NCBI GenBank assembly: GCA_023393265.1 | Contig: JAEWME010000378.1 | Location: 1 to 12,926 of the forward strand | Origin: Bacteroidota bacterium | Lineage (GTDB): Bacteria > Bacteroidota > Bacteroidia > Bacteroidales > Prolixibacteraceae | DNA: 12,926 bases | Reading direction: 5' to 3' | In this document: piece after piece, positions 1 through 7,076 of the stretch | Numbering within the stretch: position 1 is the stretch's first letter | Layout: every line of letters starts with the position of its first letter | Notes under the pieces: generated by a model | Databases searched by the model: none | Told to the model about the DNA's origin: nothing | The model's input: only the letters and a program-made list of their open reading frames with translations | Made by a program: the position numbers and the translations under genes

Positions 1-2
1 GA

Positions 3-309
3 AAATCACTCATCGACTATCAGTTGTTCAATGCACACCTTGCCGGTTTCGAGGAAGTTTTACTTGTGCTGCATCCTGAAGACCACTTCACTCAGGAATA
101 CTATTTTAAACAAATCCGGTCGGACAAACAGGGCTATTTACAGGAGATTAGAAAAACCGGATGAAGAAACCATCGCCCGGATATTTTCTGAATCCGGAAG
201 GATCGAGGTAAGCATGAATGCGTTAGTTGTCCTTGCAGAAGAATTGATCCCTTACCTGGAGAAAACACCATTTGGCTATCGTCCGGAATTATTTAAAAGA
301 GAATTATAG
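3..309 (+). pseudogene. Broken sugar-nucleotidyltransferase-like gene, partial at left edge
   Basis: Two coding-like frames join here without an intact reading frame. Frame 3 (3-161) reads SLIDYQLFNAHLAGFEEV followed by a HPEDHF stretch. This resembles the region after the Lys of NTP_transferase-fold enzymes, where 'pliDY.l.n...AGf.ev..v' is common. It ends at a TGA at 162. Frame 1 then carries a protein-like C-terminus from about 150, with EETIARIFSESGRIEVSMN, ALVVLAEELIPYLEK and a final ELFKREL, ending at a TAG at 307-309. A single frameshift between about 115 and 165 would connect them. The nucleotide-binding N-terminus would lie left of the window. The GlxR..K signature is therefore not visible and the family call rests on a short stretch. 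The frame-1 C-terminus alone is not recognised. Reading it as one 92-codon gene from the ATG at 31 is less likely, because the first 40 residues of that frame look non-coding. A base-call error is an alternative to true decay. Confidence 0.5.
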
Positions 310-343
310 TTTCTAGATTACAAAAATAAAATTGACTGTTTGA

Positions 344-478
344 AAGAATCATCCCGTCCATTTTGTAGAGAATGTAAAGGCAAATGAACTTTTTGAAGAG
401 CATATTGCATAAGCTTTTGGTGGAATAGCCGAAGTTATTCAACTGGATTACTATCATATAGTTATAAAATATAAAAAA
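344..478 (+). pseudogene. Possible gene remnant immediately upstream of glmM
   Basis: Frame 2, the same frame as glmM, reads NHPVHFVENVKANELFEEHI, a TAA at 410-412, then AFGGIAEVIQLDYYHIVIKY directly up to the glmM start. Both halves have protein-like composition on either side of a single stop, which suggests a degraded coding segment rather than a designed leader. It may belong to the same dead gene as 3-309 or to a second one. I cannot assign a family. The stretch also has to hold whatever drives glmM. I see no clear TAnnTTTG element, only an A/T-rich run just before the ATG, so the glmM promoter is unresolved. Confidence 0.25.
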
Positions 479-1855
479 ATGACCCTTATCAAATCAATTT
501 CGGGAATCAGGGGGACGATTGGCGGCAAGGAAGGAAACGGCCTGACTCCTGACGATATCATCAAGTTTGTGGCTGCTTTTGGCACTTGGCTCAAAAAACA
601 GGATACTACGAGCAGAAAAGTTGTAATTGGCCGCGATGCCAGAATTTCCGGCGAAATTGTTTCCAAACTCGTGTGCGGCACATTACAATCGCAGGGACTG
701 GATGTTGTTGATCTCGCATTATCAACCACTCCGACCGTAGAAATGGCTGTGGTTGCAGAGAAGGCAATCGGAGGAATTATTTTGACTGCAAGCCATAATC
801 CCAAAGAATGGAATGCATTGAAACTCCTTAATCGCCTGGGCGAATTTGTCTCTGCCAGAGACATTCAACTTATTATCGATTGGGCCGACCAAGGAAATTA
901 TGAGTATGCAGAAGTGGATTCTTTGGGCTCTTATTCGGTAACCAGGGATTATTTTTCTTATCACATTGAGACCATTAAAAACTTACCATTAGTTCATGCT
1001 GATGCGATTAAAAGCAAGAAGTACAAGGTCGCTGTCGATGCAGTTAATTCAACAGGAGGCATTGCAGTTCCGATGCTGCTCAAGAGCCTTGGAGTTGAAA
1101 CGGTTCATTTACTGAATTGCGAGCCCGACGGAAAGTTTACACATAACCCGGAACCATTAACGGAGAATCTTACTGAACTCAGGGAAGTGATGCTGACCGG
1201 CAAATATGATTTAGGCATCGCTGTCGATCCTGATGTTGACCGGCTGGTGTTTATTTGTGAAAACGGCGAACCATTTAACGAAGAGTACACTTTGGTTGCT
1301 GTAGCTGATTACGTTTTAGGTCATACGAAAGGAAACACAGTTTCTAACCTCTCTTCAACAAAAGCTTTGCGAGACATTACAGAACAAAGGGGCGGACAGT
1401 ATTTTGCCTCGGCAGTTGGGGAAGTGAACGTGGTTGAGAAAATGAAAGAAGTAAATGCAATCATTGGAGGCGAGGGAAACGGAGGTGTGATTTATCCGGA
1501 ACTGCACTTCGGAAGAGATGCCCTTGTCGGGATTGCACTGTTGCTAAGTTACCTGGCTTCAGAGAACAAGACCCTTTCAGTGTTGAAGGAAAGTTACCCC
1601 ATCTATTACATGTTTAAGCACAAAATTGAGCTTTCCTCTGAACTGCCAATTGAAAATATTCTGACAAAGGTGAGGGAAAAATATCCGCATAATGAAATCA
1701 TTACCATAGACGGGGTCAAGGTTCACCTGGACAAACAAAGCTGGGTGCACCTGCGAAAATCAAATACAGAACCGATTATTCGAATCTATTCAGAAGCAGA
1801 TTCTTTCGAGAGGGCAAAAGAAATCGCTTTTGATGTTGAGTTTCTATTGGCCTAA
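479..1855 (+). CDS. glmM: Phosphoglucosamine mutase (alpha-D-phosphohexomutase family)
   Basis: This cytosolic enzyme converts glucosamine-6-phosphate to glucosamine-1-phosphate, the step before UDP-GlcNAc for peptidoglycan and LPS. The 458 residues match the usual family length. All four domains are visible. The N-terminal ISGIRGT (7-13) is followed by the phosphoserine loop TASHNP (103-108, catalytic Ser105). The Mg-binding loop is DPDVDR (250-255, Asp250/252/254) and the sugar-specificity loop is GEGNGG (331-336). The C-terminal phosphate-binding loop is RKSNTEPIIR (426-435). The opening MTLIKSISGIRGTIGG is characteristic of Bacteroidota GlmM. Specificity within the family (GlcN versus mannose or glucose phosphates) cannot be proved by eye, but Bacteroidota proteins of this form are normally called GlmM. 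It is the first gene of a three-gene cluster, followed after 22 bp by galE. The start is the only ATG before the GIRGT domain in a suitable position. Confidence 0.9.
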   Translation: MTLIKSISGIRGTIGGKEGNGLTPDDIIKFVAAFGTWLKKQDTTSRKVVIGRDARISGEIVSKLVCGTLQSQGLDVVDLALSTTPTVEMAVVAEKAIGGIILTASHNPKEWNALKLLNRLGEFVSARDIQLIIDWADQGNYEYAEVDSLGSYSVTRDYFSYHIETIKNLPLVHADAIKSKKYKVAVDAVNSTGGIAVPMLLKSLGVETVHLLNCEPDGKFTHNPEPLTENLTELREVMLTGKYDLGIAVDPDVDRLVFICENGEPFNEEYTLVAVADYVLGHTKGNTVSNLSSTKALRDITEQRGGQYFASAVGEVNVVEKMKEVNAIIGGEGNGGVIYPELHFGRDALVGIALLLSYLASENKTLSVLKESYPIYYMFKHKIELSSELPIENILTKVREKYPHNEIITIDGVKVHLDKQSWVHLRKSNTEPIIRIYSEADSFERAKEIAFDVEFLLA

Positions 1856-1862
1856 TTAAAAT

Positions 1863-1872
1863 GAAGGAGGAG
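1863..1872 (+). promoter_or_regulatory. Strong Shine-Dalgarno for galE
   Basis: The sequence GAAGGAGGAG lies 5-6 bases before the ATG at 1878. It is close to a perfect anti-SD complement and fixes the galE start. Such sites are notable because most Bacteroidota genes, including the others in this window, have only A-rich leaders. It sits in the 22-bp gap after glmM, so it may ensure re-initiation on a shared transcript. Confidence 0.7.
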
Positions 1873-1877
1873 AAAAA

Positions 1878-2909
1878 ATGAAGAAAATTTTAGTAACGGG
1901 CGGTGCTGGGTTCATCGGTTCGCATACGGTTGTTGAACTTTTTAATGCTGGTTTTGAACCGGTAATCATTGATGATTTCAGCAATTCTGATCCGTCAGTG
2001 CTGGAAGGGTTGAAAAAAATATTGGGGCATCCTGTTAAATGCTATAGCGAGGACTGTAACGATGCCGTGGTTTTGGAGAAAATTATCCTTGATGAACAAA
2101 TTGAAGGAGTCATCCATTTTGCTGCTTTTAAGTCTGTAAATGAATCTGTTAATAAGCCACTAAGTTATTATTCGAACAATGTTGGTTCATTGATAACCTT
2201 GCTGGAAACGATGCTGAAGAATGAGGTGAAAAACCTTGTTTTTTCATCGTCTTGTACTGTTTATGGTCAGCCAGACGAAATTCCTGTAACTGAAAGCACA
2301 CCGCGAAAACCGGCTACATCTCCTTATGGAAATACAAAAGCCATTTGCGAGGATATCATACGCGATACGATTGCATCAAAAGTTCCGATTAAGGGTATTT
2401 CATTGCGATATTTTAATCCTATTGGGGCGCACGGATCGGGATTGATCGGAGAGTTGCCTCTGGGAGTTCCAAACAACCTGGTTCCGTTTGTGACTCAAAC
2501 AGCGGCGGGAATCAGGGAAAAATTGACTCTTTTTGGCTGTGACTACGATACTCCCGATGGAAGCTGTATTCGCGACTTTATCCATGTTGTTGATCTGGCC
2601 AAAGCGCATGTTGCAGCGTTGAACTTTTTGCAAAATCAACCGGATGATAATTTCTATGAAGTCTTTAATGTTGGAACGGGGAAAGGAACGACAGTGCTTG
2701 AGTTAGTCAGAACTTTTGAAAAAGTTAATGACCTGAGAGTGAATTATGAGATTGGACCTCGCCGGGTTGGAGATACGGAAAAAATTTACGGGAATGTGGA
2801 AAAAGCCAACAAAATCCTGCAATGGAAAGCTCAAAACACACTTGAGGAAAGCCTGAAGGATGCATGGCGATGGGAAATAGAATTGAAAAATAGGCAAAAG
2901 CAGAATTAA
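1878..2909 (+). CDS. galE: UDP-glucose (possibly UDP-GlcNAc) 4-epimerase
   Basis: This extended short-chain dehydrogenase interconverts UDP-glucose and UDP-galactose with a tightly bound NAD. The 343 residues are typical length. Visible motifs are the Rossmann GGAGFIGSH (8-16, GxxGxxG at Gly8/11/14), SSSCTVYG (123-130, catalytic Ser125) and SPYGNTK with Tyr150 and Lys154 as the YxxxK pair. RYFNPIGAH (177-185) and IRDFIHVVDLA (231-241) follow as in E. coli GalE. By-eye alignment of the C-terminal GDTEKIYGN with E. coli GDLPAYWAD puts Ile303 at the Tyr299 position. In E. coli this bulky residue excludes N-acetylated sugars, so a smaller side chain may allow UDP-GlcNAc/UDP-GalNAc. That fits its place right behind glmM and ahead of a sugar symporter. 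The start follows a very strong Shine-Dalgarno. Substrate range is inference. Confidence 0.93.
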   Translation: MKKILVTGGAGFIGSHTVVELFNAGFEPVIIDDFSNSDPSVLEGLKKILGHPVKCYSEDCNDAVVLEKIILDEQIEGVIHFAAFKSVNESVNKPLSYYSNNVGSLITLLETMLKNEVKNLVFSSSCTVYGQPDEIPVTESTPRKPATSPYGNTKAICEDIIRDTIASKVPIKGISLRYFNPIGAHGSGLIGELPLGVPNNLVPFVTQTAAGIREKLTLFGCDYDTPDGSCIRDFIHVVDLAKAHVAALNFLQNQPDDNFYEVFNVGTGKGTTVLELVRTFEKVNDLRVNYEIGPRRVGDTEKIYGNVEKANKILQWKAQNTLEESLKDAWRWEIELKNRQKQN

Positions 2910-2932
2910 ACGATCACCTAATTTAAAATAAC

Positions 2933-4207
2933 ATGACTAATAAGCAAGTTTTAACCAAAGGCAATACTTTATTTATTCCTCTACTTATCGTAGGTATTTT
3001 ATTTTTTGTCATCGGTTTTGGCGTTGGAATCAGCGGGTTTCTTACCCCTTTTCTCAAGGATGCATTAAAGTTAACGGTAACAGAGTCATATTTAGTTACT
3101 ACAGCAATTTTTTCAGCCTTTGTGATTTTTGGGGCTCCGGCTGGATGGGTCATCAAAAAAGTGGGTTATAAAATGAGTATGCTTGTCGCTTTTTTTATCA
3201 TGGGAATTGGGATGGTCCTATTTGTACCGTCAGCTAAAATGGCCAGTTTCCCTATTTTCCTGCTCGCATTATTTATAGGAGGAATTGGGAATACCTTATT
3301 GCAAGCATCCGTCAATCCTTATGTTACAATTATTGGTCCTCACGAAAGCGCTGCGGCACGCATGAGCTTTATGGGAATTATGAATAAGCTGGCATGGTGG
3401 TTGGGGCCTGTATTTCTTGGGCTATTCCTTGATTTGAAGAATGTACAGTTAAGCCAGGTCTCCTTTCCATTTTATATCGTAACCGGCATCCTGGTTACTT
3501 TGGGCGTCTTTATGTATTTTGCTCCATTGCCAGAAGTTAAGGCCGCCGGGGAGGATGAGACGGATGAAAGTTCGGCCAGTTCCTATGCCAACGGCAAAAC
3601 CAGTGTGTTTCAAATGCCGCACTTGTTATTAGGTGTTTTGGCCTTGTTTCTGTATGTTGGGGTTGAAACCTTGCCAATGGCATCAATTATCGGTTTTGCA
3701 AAAGCTGTTTTTGGAGAAGGAGTGGCAAATCCTGAAGGTTATGCCAAATATGTTCCTATTGGAATGTTTGTAGGTTATATTTTGGGTGTGGTCATGATCC
3801 CTAAAATAATCTCACAAACAAAAGCACTGAGAATATTTGCAGTGATTGGAATAATCGCGTCTTTCTGTGTTATCTTTTTACCGGGGGAAATTGGAATCTT
3901 TAGCTTGGTAGGAATTGGTTTTGCCAATTCAATCATGTGGGGTGCCATTTGGCCATTGGCGATAGCCGATTTAGGTAAATTTACAAAGACAGGTGCTTCA
4001 TTGTTGGTAATGGGCATAGTTGGAGGGGCTGTATTGCCTTTAATATTTGGTTTACTGATCGACCTATTTAAAACAGGAGAGTTTTCAACAGTTGGAGACT
4101 ATCAAAACGCTTATTGGATATTTATTCCAGCTTATCTTTTCATTCTTTATTTTGCTACCCTCGGTTATAAACTAAGAACGAAACTTAATATTAATAATCA
4201 TATTTGA
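2933..4207 (+). CDS. Sugar:proton symporter, FucP/GluP family (MFS)
   Basis: This inner-membrane major facilitator protein of 424 residues has about 12 hydrophobic segments. Family marks are FGVGISGFLTPFLKDAL (29-45) in helix 1, the helix 2-3 loop GWVIKKVGYK (71-80) and LLQASVNPYVTIIGP (122-136) in helix 4. LFLYVGVETLP after the central loop corresponds to the family's 'F.YVG.E' in helix 7. The charged central loop (around 205-222, EDETDE) separates the two six-helix halves. By-eye alignment places Gly35 and Gln124 where E. coli FucP has its proton-coupling Asp46 and Glu135. This argues against simple fucose transport and favours the glucose/galactose (GluP) side of the family. It follows galE by 23 bp on the same strand, consistent with hexose uptake feeding UDP-sugar interconversion. 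The exact substrate is not determinable. Confidence 0.85.
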   Translation: MTNKQVLTKGNTLFIPLLIVGILFFVIGFGVGISGFLTPFLKDALKLTVTESYLVTTAIFSAFVIFGAPAGWVIKKVGYKMSMLVAFFIMGIGMVLFVPSAKMASFPIFLLALFIGGIGNTLLQASVNPYVTIIGPHESAAARMSFMGIMNKLAWWLGPVFLGLFLDLKNVQLSQVSFPFYIVTGILVTLGVFMYFAPLPEVKAAGEDETDESSASSYANGKTSVFQMPHLLLGVLALFLYVGVETLPMASIIGFAKAVFGEGVANPEGYAKYVPIGMFVGYILGVVMIPKIISQTKALRIFAVIGIIASFCVIFLPGEIGIFSLVGIGFANSIMWGAIWPLAIADLGKFTKTGASLLVMGIVGGAVLPLIFGLLIDLFKTGEFSTVGDYQNAYWIFIPAYLFILYFATLGYKLRTKLNINNHI

Positions 4208-4469
4208 TGCTATTTTTATTATTATATCATTGCGTTATGATATGAAATCAATGTTAACCAAAAGATTAGAAATGTTCTAGCAATTTAAGTATCTCAAACT
4301 AATTACAAAAATTAAAGAATGTCATATTTATTGGTTTTTATGATAAAGAAGTATCTCAAATAAAAAAACTGAATGAACATTCAATATGCCTATCGGAAAA
4401 GTAAATTCCATAATTTTGAGATCTTATAATGGCTACAAAACAAGTGAAATTAATTATTAAAATTTAAAC
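4208..4469. other. AT-rich non-coding region with short repeats
   Basis: No open frame or RNA gene is recognisable. The stretch holds a 12-bp direct repeat AAGTATCTCAAA (4287-4298 and 4349-4360) and a Bacteroidota -7-like TAATTTTG (4411-4418) about 50 bases before the next start codon. I find no TTTG 19-21 bases upstream of that element, so it is only a weak promoter candidate for the HAD gene. No hairpin with a T-run marks the end of the transporter transcript. Confidence 0.4.
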
Positions 4470-5183
4470 ATGAGTACTTCTGAAAACAGGAGAAAAAAAT
4501 ATAAAGTTCTTTTTTTTGATTTGGATCGGACTTTATGGGATTACAGGGCAAATTCGGAACAAACATTAAAGAATCTTGTCCAAAAACATACCCCTGAACT
4601 GATTGAGAAATTTGAAGAGTTTCTGATGGTATTTTACGAAGTAAATGAGAGCTTATGGGTGGAATACCGAGAGGGTCGACTTTCAAAAGAGCGATTGAGT
4701 ACTCAACGATTTATTGACTCATTTAAGCGGCTAGGTGTTGATGCTGAGCTTTTTGCGGAGGAATTCAGTATTGATTACATTAAGGAAAGTCCTAATAAAA
4801 CCAAATTATTTCCCGGAACAATTGAAACACTGGAATATTTAAAAAATGCTGGTTATCAAATGTATCTTTTGACCAATGGTTTTGTCGAAGTCCAAAAAGT
4901 TAAAATCAGAGACAGTAAATTAGAACCATTTTTTGAAAGGATGATAACTTCGGAAGAAGCTGGTTACCAAAAGCCAGATAAAAAGATATTTGAGTTTGCA
5001 CTAAATATTGCAAAGTCAGATAAAGCTGATTGTTTAATGGTAGGTGACGATTTGGAAAGTGATATTGAGGGTGCCCGGAATTTTGGGATTGATACTGTCT
5101 TTTTTAATCCTGAAGGTTTAATACATTCCTGTAACCCTACTTTTGAAATCAAGAGACTGGAAGAATTAAGGGCGTTTTTATAG
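4470..5183 (+). CDS. YjjG-like HAD hydrolase, probable (pyrimidine) 5'-nucleotidase
   Basis: This soluble haloacid-dehalogenase phosphatase has 237 residues, the family length. All four motifs are present. Motif I is FFDLDRTLWD (15-24, nucleophile Asp17 and general acid Asp19). Motif II is LLTNG (Thr135), motif III is the Lys of QKPDKKIF (Lys168), and motif IV is VGDDLESDIEGA (Asp193/194 and Asp198). The helical cap between about 25 and 110 is the subclass IA type. DLDRTLWDY with NSEQTL and the KPDKKIFEFAL block are typical of the YjjG/YfnB group, whose characterised members hydrolyse nucleoside monophosphates, including non-canonical pyrimidines, as nucleotide-pool housekeepers. It stands alone, with AT-rich gaps of 262 and 372 bp on either side, so context adds nothing. 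Other phosphate esters remain possible substrates. Confidence 0.8.
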   Translation: MSTSENRRKKYKVLFFDLDRTLWDYRANSEQTLKNLVQKHTPELIEKFEEFLMVFYEVNESLWVEYREGRLSKERLSTQRFIDSFKRLGVDAELFAEEFSIDYIKESPNKTKLFPGTIETLEYLKNAGYQMYLLTNGFVEVQKVKIRDSKLEPFFERMITSEEAGYQKPDKKIFEFALNIAKSDKADCLMVGDDLESDIEGARNFGIDTVFFNPEGLIHSCNPTFEIKRLEELRAFL

Positions 5184-5555
5184 ACTTCTGCAGATTGACC
5201 AGCGATTGAAAAGGGTATATCGGTTAATATTTAAGAATCCATCAATTGAGCTTCAGCAAAAAAGCTGACAATTGGGGATTAAACTATATTTGAGATAGCC
5301 AACTTCTACGATTGAAAAAATATATGTTACTAAAATAACGCGAGCGCGATGTAATAAAATCAATTGATAAATAAGAAGATATATTTAGAATTTGTTTGTT
5401 CAAGTATCTTATATTCAGATATTCTAACTAAATATCTCTATGTGATCAATGTCCATAAAATTACCGAAATTTTATCCTTATTTTTTGCCATGTTCGGAAG
5501 GAGGATTTTTTCAAACCTGGTGAATGTATTTAGAAAAGGTAATCTATTAATTTTC
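5184..5555. other. AT-rich non-coding region between HAD gene and oxyR
   Basis: I see no convincing gene. The 67-codon frame from 5364 runs into the 3' end of the regulator, lacks a recognisable domain and is AT-driven. An imperfect hairpin is formed by CAATTG (5243-5248) and CAATTG (5269-5274) around CAGC-N6-GCTG (5254-5267), without a following T-run. TATTTGAGATA (5287-5297) is the inverted copy of TATCTCAAATA upstream of the HAD gene (4352-4362). A short G+C-rich patch, GCGAGCGCG, near 5340 stands out but has no assigned role. Confidence 0.4.
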
Positions 5556-6503
5556 CTAAAATTTTAGTTTCGTGTTTAGCGGATTGCCATAAGGATTTGA
5601 CTTCATTCGTTTGGGGATGACTTTCAGCGCTTTATCCAGAAACAGGTTGATCAGCCGCTCATTCTTTGATATTTTATTGGTGACCATGCTGATTTCACGA
5701 ATGGGCGGATTTCCTGCGATCTCCTTAATCATATCTTCTTTGCCCGGATCGACTGAGAGCGTAGCTAATTCAGGAATGAAGGTTATGCCATTGCTGTTTT
5801 CAACCACTTTGCACAGCGACTCAATGGAGTTGGATAAGTAAACCAGGTTTTGATTTTCGTGCGGCTCCTTTGCGAAAATGCAAACCGAATCAATTTGATT
5901 TTGGAAGCAGTTTCCTTCCTGCAAGTACCACATTTCTTTCAGGTCAACCTGATCGAGGTCAATTTCTTCAGCATCAAAAAGTTCGTGATTATCGGATACA
6001 TACAGAAAAAAACGCTCGTAGAAAAGCAGCTTGAAATCCATGCCCTTTGCCTCAATTGGGGTTGATATAAAACCTGCATCAAGCAATCCGTTTTTTAGTT
6101 GTGTGATGATTTCCTCCGTTTTTAATTCTTTGATTGTTAGTTGGATATTAGGATAGGTTGTTGCAAAGTCGCACATAAACATTGGTGCCCAATACGGTGC
6201 AAGAGTTGGGATAATCCCGATTCGCAATGTTCCTTCAGGCTTATTTTCTAGATCGAAAGGCAAATCTTTTAACTGATCGGCCAGTTTAACCAGTTCGCGG
6301 GCTTTCTGGATAAAAATATCACCTTCCGCGGTTGGTGTTACTGATGTTGGCGATCGCTTGAATAATATCATTCCGAGCTCTTCTTCCAACTTGCTGATTT
6401 GTAAGCTTAAGGCGGGTTGCGATATGTCGAGTCGGCGTGCTGCAAGTGAAAATGATTGGTGGTTACTTAGTTCCAGCACGTATGATAACTGAAGAAGAGT
6501 CAT
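5556..6503 (-). CDS. oxyR: OxyR-type LysR-family peroxide regulator
   Basis: This 315-residue cytoplasmic transcription factor senses hydrogen peroxide and controls antioxidant genes. The N-terminal winged helix-turn-helix (about 1-60) has the LysR pattern SFSLAARRLDISQPALSLQISKLEEELG. The effector-binding domain starts near residue 92 (TLRIGIIPTLAPY). Decisive for OxyR rather than a metabolite-sensing LysR is QEGNCFQNQIDSVC, with Cys199 and Cys208. These have the same spacing and, by count, the same numbers as the redox pair of E. coli OxyR. The gene is divergent from dps with 103 bp between starts, the common arrangement in Bacteroidota, where OxyR activates dps. Autoregulation through the shared intergenic region is likely but inferred. 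The gene has no strand-mate, and no clear terminator follows it. Confidence 0.9.
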   Translation of the reverse strand: MTLLQLSYVLELSNHQSFSLAARRLDISQPALSLQISKLEEELGMILFKRSPTSVTPTAEGDIFIQKARELVKLADQLKDLPFDLENKPEGTLRIGIIPTLAPYWAPMFMCDFATTYPNIQLTIKELKTEEIITQLKNGLLDAGFISTPIEAKGMDFKLLFYERFFLYVSDNHELFDAEEIDLDQVDLKEMWYLQEGNCFQNQIDSVCIFAKEPHENQNLVYLSNSIESLCKVVENSNGITFIPELATLSVDPGKEDMIKEIAGNPPIREISMVTNKISKNERLINLFLDKALKVIPKRMKSNPYGNPLNTKLKF

Positions 6504-6530
6504 TGATATAAGTTTTTGCTAATTGATTTA

Positions 6531-6564
6531 TTTGCTTCGATAAATATAGGTGATATTACATTTG
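6531..6564 (+). promoter_or_regulatory. Candidate dps promoter (Bacteroidota type)
   Basis: TTTG at 6531-6534 and TACATTTG at 6557-6564 fit the form TTTG-N-TAnnTTTG with a 22-base spacer, slightly above the usual 19-21. The -7 box lies 42 bases before the ATG at 6607. The in-frame ATG at 6550 lies upstream of the box, so the transcript would start after it. On the other strand TTTG (6574-6571) and TATATTTA (6548-6541), also 22 apart, could drive oxyR, so the two promoters would overlap. Confidence 0.45.
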
Positions 6565-6574
6565 ATTCATCAAA
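6561..6574. promoter_or_regulatory. 14-bp dyad in the oxyR-dps intergenic region
   Basis: TTTGAT-TC-ATCAAA is a perfect inverted repeat with a 2-base centre. Its left end coincides with the TTTG of the candidate dps -7 box and its right end with the candidate -35-like TTTG of oxyR. It may be an operator for OxyR or another regulator, or a by-product of the two opposed promoters. It does not match the E. coli OxyR consensus of ATAG repeats. Confidence 0.35.
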
Positions 6575-6606
6575 CAAAAATCAATAACCATTTAAAATTA
6601 AAGATT

Positions 6607-7053
6607 ATGAAAGCAAATACTTCAAACACCGTAGAAAAACTGAACAATATTTTAGCCGACTTGCAGGTAATGTATCAAAATTTGCGCACCATGCACTGGC
6701 TTGTGAAGGGCAGCGATTTTTACACGCTTCACAAATTATATGAAGAATATTACACTGAAACTGCCGAAGTGGTTGATCAGGTTGCCGAACGTATTTTGAT
6801 GCTGGGAGGAATCCCGCTTCATCAGTACGCCGATTATCTGAATACAGCAACCATTGTTCCGGTGGCTGAAGTTCCGAAGGGAAAAGAAAGCTTGAAAATT
6901 GTAGTCTCGAACTACGAACAACTGCTCGACTCGTACCGTAAAATAATTGCTTTTGCTGCAGCAGATAGCGATGAAGGAACAGTTGCATTGTTTAGCGAAT
7001 TAATTGCTTCAACCGAGAAAAAATTGTGGATGCTTAAGTCCACACTCGCATAA
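6607..7053 (+). CDS. dps: Dps-family DNA-protecting ferritin
   Basis: This protein oxidises and stores iron using peroxide and shields DNA under oxidative stress. Family members form a 12-subunit shell. From the ATG at 6607 the protein is 148 residues. The ferroxidase residues sit at His30 (MHW), His42, Glu46, Asp57 and Glu61, in TLHKLYEE and VDQVAERI. Their spacings of 12, 4, 11 and 4 equal those of E. coli Dps H51/H63/D67/D78/E82. The N-terminal tail is short, with few basic residues, so direct DNA binding is uncertain. A start at 6550 would add 19 residues but lies upstream of the promoter -7 box, so I reject it. It is divergent from oxyR, fitting OxyR control. A dead SDR fragment and a terminator follow on the same strand. 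Confidence 0.92.
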   Translation: MKANTSNTVEKLNNILADLQVMYQNLRTMHWLVKGSDFYTLHKLYEEYYTETAEVVDQVAERILMLGGIPLHQYADYLNTATIVPVAEVPKGKESLKIVVSNYEQLLDSYRKIIAFAAADSDEGTVALFSELIASTEKKLWMLKSTLA

Positions 7054-7076
7054 AAATCAAAAGTCGAAAATAATAA

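Noticed and set aside
454..864. 136-codon minus-strand frame
   Set aside because: It is antisense to the N-terminal part of glmM, whose motifs are complete. Composition is Ser/Thr/Ile-rich, without a domain.
5243..5274. Possible terminator after the HAD gene
   Set aside because: The hairpin is imperfect, with a bulged stem, and no T-run follows on either strand.
5364..5567. 67-codon plus-strand frame
   Set aside because: It overlaps the 3' end of the regulator, is AT-driven with no recognisable motif and has no ribosome site.
6550..6606. 19-residue N-terminal extension of Dps
   Set aside because: It covers the candidate -7 box and the dyad. The Dps fold starts normally from 6607.
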